Assembly (NCBI GenBank): GCA_030527645.1 | Contig: JAUNAJ010000015.1 | Location: 1 to 64,000 of the forward strand | Direction of reading: 5' to 3' | DNA length: 64,000 nt | Origin: Lachnospiraceae bacterium | GTDB lineage: Bacteria > Bacillota > Clostridia > Lachnospirales > Lachnospiraceae | Part shown: positions 59,242 to 64,000 of the stretch, one piece after another | How positions within the stretch are numbered: position 1 is the stretch's first letter | Layout: each line of letters starts with the position of its first letter | Notes under the pieces: generated by a model | Database searches by the model: none | The model's input: only the letters and a program-made list of their open reading frames with translations | What the model was told of the DNA's origin: nothing | Position numbers and translations under genes: made by a program

Positions 59242-59280
59242 TCCCCTTGAAGGGGAGGTTCCCCGTGACCCCTGAGTTAC
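59242..59280 (+). repeat. R1 repeat fragment E
   Basis: CCTTGAAGGGGAGGTTCCCC and GTGA match the middle of copy A; the hairpin half is absent. It sits between the divergent SRP RNA and pfkA promoters. Confidence 0.6.
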
Positions 59281-59301
59281 GGGCAGCAGGAGAAACGAAC
59301 C

Positions 59302-59330
59302 TTGAGAAAGAAAGTAAAATAGTCTATAAT
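59302..59330 (+). promoter_or_regulatory. Promoter of pfkA
   Basis: TTGAGA, 17-bp spacer, TATAAT. The leader to the ATG at 59399 is about 60 nt. Confidence 0.8.
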
Positions 59331-59398
59331 TGAACCAGAGAATCCTGCTGGATTCGATGGGAAAAAAGATAAGAAAAATGGAATATGGAGGTGTGCAT

Positions 59399-60478
59399 AT
59401 GTTAAGAATCGGTTTACTTACAAGCGGCGGTGACTGCCAGGCGCTGAATGCAACGATCAGAGGAATTGTCAAAGGTCTGTCCAATAATGTACAGGATCTG
59501 GAAGTGTATGGCTTCATGAATGGTTACAAGGGACTGATCTATGGTGATTACAAGCTTCTTACCCCGCAGGATTTTTCAGGAATCCTCACCCGGGGCGGAA
59601 CAATCCTGGGCACATCCCGTGTACCGTTTAAAACAATTCATGAGCCGGATGAAAATGGTATTGACAAAGTAGATGCAATGAAACAGAATTACCATAAGCT
59701 GAGATTGGACTGCCTTGTGATCCTCGGAGGAAACGGAACGCAGAAGACAGCAAATCTTCTGAGGGAGGAAGGGCTGAATATTCTGCATATGCCCAAAACC
59801 ATTGACAATGATATCTATGGTACGGACATGACCTTCGGTTTCTACAGTGCGATCAACATTGCTACGGATGCAATTGATTGTATCCATACAACTGCATCTT
59901 CTCACAACCGTGTATTCATCGTGGAGATCATGGGACATAAGGTAGGCTGGCTGCCTCTCTATGCAGGAATTGCAGGTGGAGCGGATATCATCCTGCTCCC
60001 GGAGATTCCCTACGATATCAAAAAAGTCGTAAAAGCAGTTGAGAAAAGAAAAAAACGCGGCAGCGGATTCACCATTATCGCTGTGGCAGAGGGTGCCATT
60101 CCGAAGGAAATAGCTGAGCTTGGTAAAAAAGAGCAGAAGAAGGCAATGGAGGATATTCTGAGTCAGTACCCGTCCATCTCCTACAAAATCGCAGCAGATA
60201 TTCAGGAAAAGACAGGCATCGAAATCAGAGTAACCGTACCCGGTCATACACAGCGCGGCGGCAGCCCCTGTCCGTATGATCGTATTCTGTCCACCAGACT
60301 GGGCTCCGAAGCGGCTCAGCTGATCATGGATAAAGAGTACGGATATATGGTGGGTATCGTAAACGGAAAAATCAAAAAAGTTCCGCTGGAGGAGTGTGCA
60401 GGCAAGCTGAAAACAGTAAAACCGAACTGCCAGGAGATCGTTGCGGCTAAACGAATGGGTATCAGCTTCGGCGATTGA
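59399..60478 (+). CDS. pfkA: 6-phosphofructokinase
   Basis: Phosphorylates fructose-6-phosphate, the committed step of glycolysis. The 359-residue protein has LLTSGGDCQALNATIRG, LVILGGNGTQKTA and MPKTIDNDIYGTDMTFGF. VEIMGHKVGWLPL and VPGHTQRGGSPCPYDR follow. GGNG carries Gly where PPi-dependent enzymes have Asp, while PKTIDND has Lys; this mix fits the ATP-dependent 'group III' type. ATG 59399 with GGAGGTGTG is chosen over an upstream in-frame TTG that lies in the promoter. Confidence 0.94.
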   Translation: MLRIGLLTSGGDCQALNATIRGIVKGLSNNVQDLEVYGFMNGYKGLIYGDYKLLTPQDFSGILTRGGTILGTSRVPFKTIHEPDENGIDKVDAMKQNYHKLRLDCLVILGGNGTQKTANLLREEGLNILHMPKTIDNDIYGTDMTFGFYSAINIATDAIDCIHTTASSHNRVFIVEIMGHKVGWLPLYAGIAGGADIILLPEIPYDIKKVVKAVEKRKKRGSGFTIIAVAEGAIPKEIAELGKKEQKKAMEDILSQYPSISYKIAADIQEKTGIEIRVTVPGHTQRGGSPCPYDRILSTRLGSEAAQLIMDKEYGYMVGIVNGKIKKVPLEECAGKLKTVKPNCQEIVAAKRMGISFGD

Positions 60479-60509
60479 TCCGGAACGAAAAGACAGGAGC
60501 GATGATCAG

Positions 60510-62120
60510 ATGAGCTATGTGGCTCTGTATCGTAAATTTCGTCCTGATTCCTTTACGGATGTAAAAGGGCAGGATCATATTGTAACTACATTAAAGAATC
60601 AGATAAAAGCCGGACGCATCGGACATGCGTACCTGTTTTGCGGCACCCGTGGAACAGGCAAAACTACGGTGGCGAAAATCCTTGCCAAAACAGTAAATTG
60701 CGAGGCTCCCGTTGATGGGAGCCCCTGCAATGTATGTCCGACCTGTCGGGCTATTTCTGCCGGTGTATCCACGAATGTCATTGAGATCGATGCGGCATCC
60801 AATAATGGCGTAGACAACATTCGTGAGATCCGGGAGGAGGTATCCTATCGGCCAACCCAGGGCAGATACAAGGTATACATTATTGATGAGGTGCACATGC
60901 TTTCAACAGGAGCATTCAATGCCCTGTTAAAAACACTGGAAGAACCGCCGGAATATGTTATATTTATTCTTGCGACTACAGAAGCGAACAAGATACCGAT
61001 CACGATACTATCCCGCTGTCAGCGGTATGATTTCAAAAGAATATCCATTGAGACTATTTCAGCACGGCTGCAGGACCTTACGGAAAAAGAAGGCGTGGAT
61101 GCAGAGAAACGCGCCCTTCGTTATGTAGCAAGAGCTGCAGACGGATCCATGCGTGACGCATTGAGCCTTCTGGATCAGTGTATCGCCTTTTATCTGGGTG
61201 AGACCCTGACCTACGACCGGGTGCTGGAGGTGCTTGGTACAGTAGATACGGAGATTTTCAGTGAGCTGCTTCGGAATATCATTTCCCAGAATACGGCAGG
61301 AAGTATCCGGATTCTGGAGGATCTGGTCATGGCCGGAAAGGAGATGGTGCAGTTTGCCGGTGATTTCACATGGTACCTGAGAAACCTTCTTCTGGTAAAA
61401 AGCTCAGATCATCTGGAGGATGTGCTGGATGTGTCAACAGAAAATCTTCGCAGGCTGCAGGAAGAAAGCGAAATGGTGGATGCAGAAACATTGATGCGCT
61501 ATATTCGTGTTTTCTCTGAACTGTCCGGCCAGCTCCGCAATTCTGCCCAGAAGAGAATATTGGTGGAGATTGCCCTGATCCGGCTTTCAAGACCGCAGAT
61601 GGAGGTGAATCTTGACTCTGTGCTGGATCGCCTTCGGATTCTGGAAGAGAGAATGGAACAGGGTGTAATGGTTCAGGCAGCCCCTGCTGCCCTGCCTGCT
61701 GAGGAGCATTTTGGAACAGAGCAAAATCATGTGGTGAAATCTGCTGATGTCAGAAAGGCGGCTCCTGAGGATCTGACAAGGATCCGTCAGCAGTGGATGA
61801 AGATTGTTGCACAGGCAGAGCAGCCTCTTAGAAGCCATCTGCAGCGATCTGTTCCGAAATACAATGCGCAGACGGGGGATAATGTTCTGTATGTAGACAT
61901 GCCTGACGCTACAGGAAGAGATATCCTGAATCAGCCGGAACGCATGGAAGAACTGAAAGGTGTAATCCGCAGCGTGATGTCGCTGGAAGTGACTGTGGAG
62001 GTGATCTGCAGCGGTGATACAGGAAACAGCGCTCTTGCGGCGATTCCTGTGGAAGAATTGATAAAAGAAGTAATACACATGCCGGTGGAGATAGATGATA
62101 CACCGGAAGAGGATTTTTAA
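60510..62120 (+). CDS. dnaX: DNA polymerase III gamma/tau subunit
   Basis: Clamp-loader ATPase of 536 residues. It starts SYVALYRKFRPDSFTDVKGQ. Walker A is CGTRGTGKTT, the zinc cysteines are in CEAPVDGSPCNVCPTC, the sensor box is IDEVHMLSTGAFNALLKTLE, and SRCQRYDFKRI is the SRC motif. The C-terminal tau-like region after about 370 is variable. ATG 60510 follows GACAGGAGC; longer frames overlap pfkA. First of dnaX-ybaB-recR. Confidence 0.96.
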   Translation: MSYVALYRKFRPDSFTDVKGQDHIVTTLKNQIKAGRIGHAYLFCGTRGTGKTTVAKILAKTVNCEAPVDGSPCNVCPTCRAISAGVSTNVIEIDAASNNGVDNIREIREEVSYRPTQGRYKVYIIDEVHMLSTGAFNALLKTLEEPPEYVIFILATTEANKIPITILSRCQRYDFKRISIETISARLQDLTEKEGVDAEKRALRYVARAADGSMRDALSLLDQCIAFYLGETLTYDRVLEVLGTVDTEIFSELLRNIISQNTAGSIRILEDLVMAGKEMVQFAGDFTWYLRNLLLVKSSDHLEDVLDVSTENLRRLQEESEMVDAETLMRYIRVFSELSGQLRNSAQKRILVEIALIRLSRPQMEVNLDSVLDRLRILEERMEQGVMVQAAPAALPAEEHFGTEQNHVVKSADVRKAAPEDLTRIRQQWMKIVAQAEQPLRSHLQRSVPKYNAQTGDNVLYVDMPDATGRDILNQPERMEELKGVIRSVMSLEVTVEVICSGDTGNSALAAIPVEELIKEVIHMPVEIDDTPEEDF

Positions 62121-62132
62121 GGAGGACTCGAT

Positions 62133-62486
62133 ATGGCGAAAAGAGGTGGATTCCCGGGCGGAATGGGCATGGGAAATATGAATAATCTGATGAAACAGGC
62201 ACAGAAGATGCAGAAACAGATGGAGGAAAACCAGAAAGCTCTTGAGGAGAAGGAGTTCACGGCCGCAGCAGGCGGCGGAGCAGTTGAAGTAACTGTTTCC
62301 GGAAAAAGAGAGATTCTTTCTGTGAAGCTTCAGGAAGAAGCAGTGGATCCGGACGATATCGAGATGCTGGAGGATCTGATCGTTGCCGCTGTCAATGAAG
62401 CGCTTCGTAAAGTTGAACAGGAGACATCAGCGGCAATGTCTAAGCTGACAGGCGGAATGGGCGGACTGGGAGGTTTCGGCCTTTAA
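62133..62486 (+). CDS. YbaB/EbfC nucleoid-associated protein
   Basis: A 117-residue DNA-binding protein with a Gly/Met-rich start ([20 protein letters not shown]). A helical stretch and the core [19 protein letters not shown] follow, and the Gly-rich end is [11 protein letters not shown]. It lies between dnaX and recR as in most Firmicutes. Ribosome binding site AAGGAGGA. Confidence 0.95.
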   Translation: MAKRGGFPGGMGMGNMNNLMKQAQKMQKQMEENQKALEEKEFTAAAGGGAVEVTVSGKREILSVKLQEEAVDPDDIEMLEDLIVAAVNEALRKVEQETSAAMSKLTGGMGGLGGFGL

Positions 62487-63082
62487 TGGAATATTACAGT
62501 AAGCATATCAGTAAACTGATGGAAGAGTTTGCAAGACTTCCGGGAATCGGTCCAAAATCGGCACAGCGGCTTGCGTTTCATGTGATCAATATGCCGGAGG
62601 ATCGTGTAGAACAGCTCACATCAGCAATCAGAGATGCAAAGAAGAATATCTGCTATTGCAAAATCTGTCATACTCTGACAGACCAGGAGATCTGTCCGAT
62701 CTGTGCGGATCAGACCAGAAACCATAAGCAGATTATGGTTGTGGAGAATTCCAGGGATCTGGCAGCCTACGAGAAGACAGAAAAGTATGAAGGTGTATAC
62801 CATGTTCTGCATGGTGCGATATCTCCGATGCTGGGCATTGGTCCGGATGATATCAAGCTGAAGGAATTGATGCAGAGACTGCAGGGTGATGTGGATGAGG
62901 TGATCATTGCTACAAATTCCAGCCTGGAAGGCGAGACGACCGCTATGTATATCAGTAAACTGATCAAACCAACCGGTATCCGGGTTTCCAGAATTGCCAG
63001 TGGAGTTCCGGTGGGAGGCGATCTTGAATACATTGATGAGGTAACACTGCTTCGGGCACTGGAGGGAAGAGTGGAACTCTGA
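62486..63082 (+). CDS. recR: Recombination protein RecR
   Basis: Acts with RecF/RecO in daughter-strand gap repair. The 198-residue protein has the helix-hairpin-helix ([16 protein letters not shown]), the zinc finger [16 protein letters not shown] and the Toprim domain ([16 protein letters not shown]). It ends with [22 protein letters not shown]. It overlaps ybaB by one base. Confidence 0.97.
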   Translation: MEYYSKHISKLMEEFARLPGIGPKSAQRLAFHVINMPEDRVEQLTSAIRDAKKNICYCKICHTLTDQEICPICADQTRNHKQIMVVENSRDLAAYEKTEKYEGVYHVLHGAISPMLGIGPDDIKLKELMQRLQGDVDEVIIATNSSLEGETTAMYISKLIKPTGIRVSRIASGVPVGGDLEYIDEVTLLRALEGRVEL

Positions 63083-63107
63083 AGATTAATGAGGGACAGA
63101 AACAGCT

Positions 63108-64000
63108 ATGAAGGACAGGAGCAGCTCTCAGGAGAGAGAAAAACTGAATAATCAGACCTTCGAAGAGAACTCAGAAACGTTTGATGATCTGGAAGAGGCT
63201 CTTGGAAATCAGGTGGAGCTGTTGACTTTTTCGGAGTTTGATGATGAAGAAGAGACGTGGAGTCTGTTTAAAAGAAAAAAAGATTCACACGGATCGACGA
63301 TTTTAGATGAAACAGATCCACGGGAATCGGAGAAATTCTCAGACGAATTTTTGAAGGAATTCAAAAAGAAAAAAGAATCAGAGGAACCAGGAGCGGAATC
63401 TGCGGAGAGTGACGGATCTGAAAAAGCACTTGATGAGAAGCAAGGCCTGCAGTCTGGTGATGATGCAGCAGATCTCGACGATGCAGCTTCACAATATAAG
63501 GATGACGATGATGATCCGGATCTGGACGATGCTGATTATATACAATCTCCTGCCTATAGAAAAAGAAACAGACGTACCTTCAGCTATCAGCAGAGAGAAA
63601 AACGCAGAATAAAACGAATCGAAGCGTTCTGGGATTTTGTAGAGCGCAGCAGAAAGCAGATACGCTGGCTGTCTCTCGGTCTGGTTGTGATAATCGGAGC
63701 TGCTGCGGCAGGGATCGTTGCCAGAAACTGGACGTATCATTCGTTGAATGAATTGGTTGTGTCTGAAAAAGAGGATACATTGTCTGTATCCTATGCAAGA
63801 ATCGGTGATACGATTCTGAAATACGGTGTCGACAGTGCTGTACTGGTGGATCAGAATAACTCGATGATCTGGACTGTTTCCTACAATATGTCCGCCCCGA
63901 AAGTAGATCGGTGCGGAGAGACCTTTGTTATCTATGACAGCAAAGGAACGGGAATGGTGATCTGCAACGGTTCCGGAAGACTGGGGGAGATTTCTGCAGA
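63108..64000 (+). CDS. Acidic single-pass membrane protein, cut by window edge (DUF5711-like)
   Basis: The frame is open from ATG 63108 to the end of the window (297 codons seen), without a stop. Residues 1 to about 180 are very acidic and Lys-rich (for example DDDDDPDLDDADY) and presumably cytoplasmic. One transmembrane helix follows (WLSLGLVVIIGAAAAGIVA), then an extracellular part with beta-propeller-like strands (SVSYARIGDTILKYG, IYDSKGTGMVICNGSGRLG). Lachnospiraceae often carry a DUF5711 protein after recR, which is the likely family. Start by position and reading frame; ribosome binding site GAGGGACAG is distant. Confidence 0.75.
   Translation, partial: MKDRSSSQEREKLNNQTFEENSETFDDLEEALGNQVELLTFSEFDDEEETWSLFKRKKDSHGSTILDETDPRESEKFSDEFLKEFKKKKESEEPGAESAESDGSEKALDEKQGLQSGDDAADLDDAASQYKDDDDDPDLDDADYIQSPAYRKRNRRTFSYQQREKRRIKRIEAFWDFVERSRKQIRWLSLGLVVIIGAAAAGIVARNWTYHSLNELVVSEKEDTLSVSYARIGDTILKYGVDSAVLVDQNNSMIWTVSYNMSAPKVDRCGETFVIYDSKGTGMVICNGSGRLGEISA

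Noticed and set aside
59024-59275. Short open frames over the SRP RNA region
   Set aside because: The sequence is explained by SRP RNA on the minus strand with its promoter and terminator; the frames have no start signals.
1-64000. CRISPR array, prophage or complete insertion sequence
   Set aside because: No regularly spaced direct repeats, no transposase, integrase or phage structural genes were seen on either strand.

Overview
The window reads as a chromosomal segment of an anaerobic, low-to-mid GC Firmicute, most likely a Lachnospiraceae gut bacterium. The reasons are the gene orders rpmE-DUF1385-prmC-prfA and tadA/SRP RNA/dnaX-ybaB-recR, a PurO-type IMP cyclohydrolase beside a stand-alone AICAR transformylase, and an ABC sugar operon carrying a YesL (DUF624) protein. 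This placement is inferred from gene content and order only. Almost all genes lie on the plus strand and have strong Shine-Dalgarno sites. Nothing looks like a prophage, integrase or CRISPR array.

Layout. 1-352: tRNA cluster (His partial, Gln, Lys, Leu). 501-7665: rho, rpmE, DUF1385, prmC, prfA, glmM and a TPR lipoprotein. 7675-13915: hflX, an M24 peptidase, glyA, then a ZTP-type riboswitch controlling the last two purine steps. 14131-18795: two small orphan genes, a His-rich CsoR-type repressor, an Mrp-type ATPase and a DinG/XPD-like helicase with an N-terminal nuclease-like domain. 18882-22412: a lipoprotein, a HAD phosphatase, thrH with a long structured leader, and purC. 22963-27489: iolD, an AT-rich secreted/membrane gene pair, and metK. 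27721-32609: a two-component system, then a Crp/Fnr regulator divergent from hcp. 32866-34944: a MATE exporter fused to a cytidylate kinase-like domain, behind a probable guanidine-IV riboswitch.

35090-44944 is a self-contained mannoside utilisation locus: LacI regulator, binding protein, two permeases, two accessory membrane proteins, a GH2 beta-mannosidase and an AGE-family sugar isomerase. 45052-51593 holds an XRE regulator and housekeeping genes (guanylate kinase-like, holB, ricT, trmN6-like, rsmI, truA, phosphoesterase). 51660-55593 is the riboflavin operon ribD-ribE-ribBA-ribH behind an FMN riboswitch. 55811-63082 holds a FliB-like protein, a HAD-TadA fusion, a DUF1292 protein, SRP RNA (minus strand), pfkA, dnaX, ybaB and recR. 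An acidic single-pass membrane protein runs off the right edge.

Non-coding structure is the most distinctive aspect. At least three interspersed repeat families occupy intergenic spaces: a roughly 80-90 bp GC-rich palindromic element (5 copies or fragments), a 23-nt element just upstream of ribosome binding sites (3 copies), and long REP-like hairpins with a GGAACAGGG(G)ACGGTGC-type arm (4 copies). Several perfect palindromes beside regulator genes are likely operators. All functional calls come from reading the sequence and recognising families; no database search was run.
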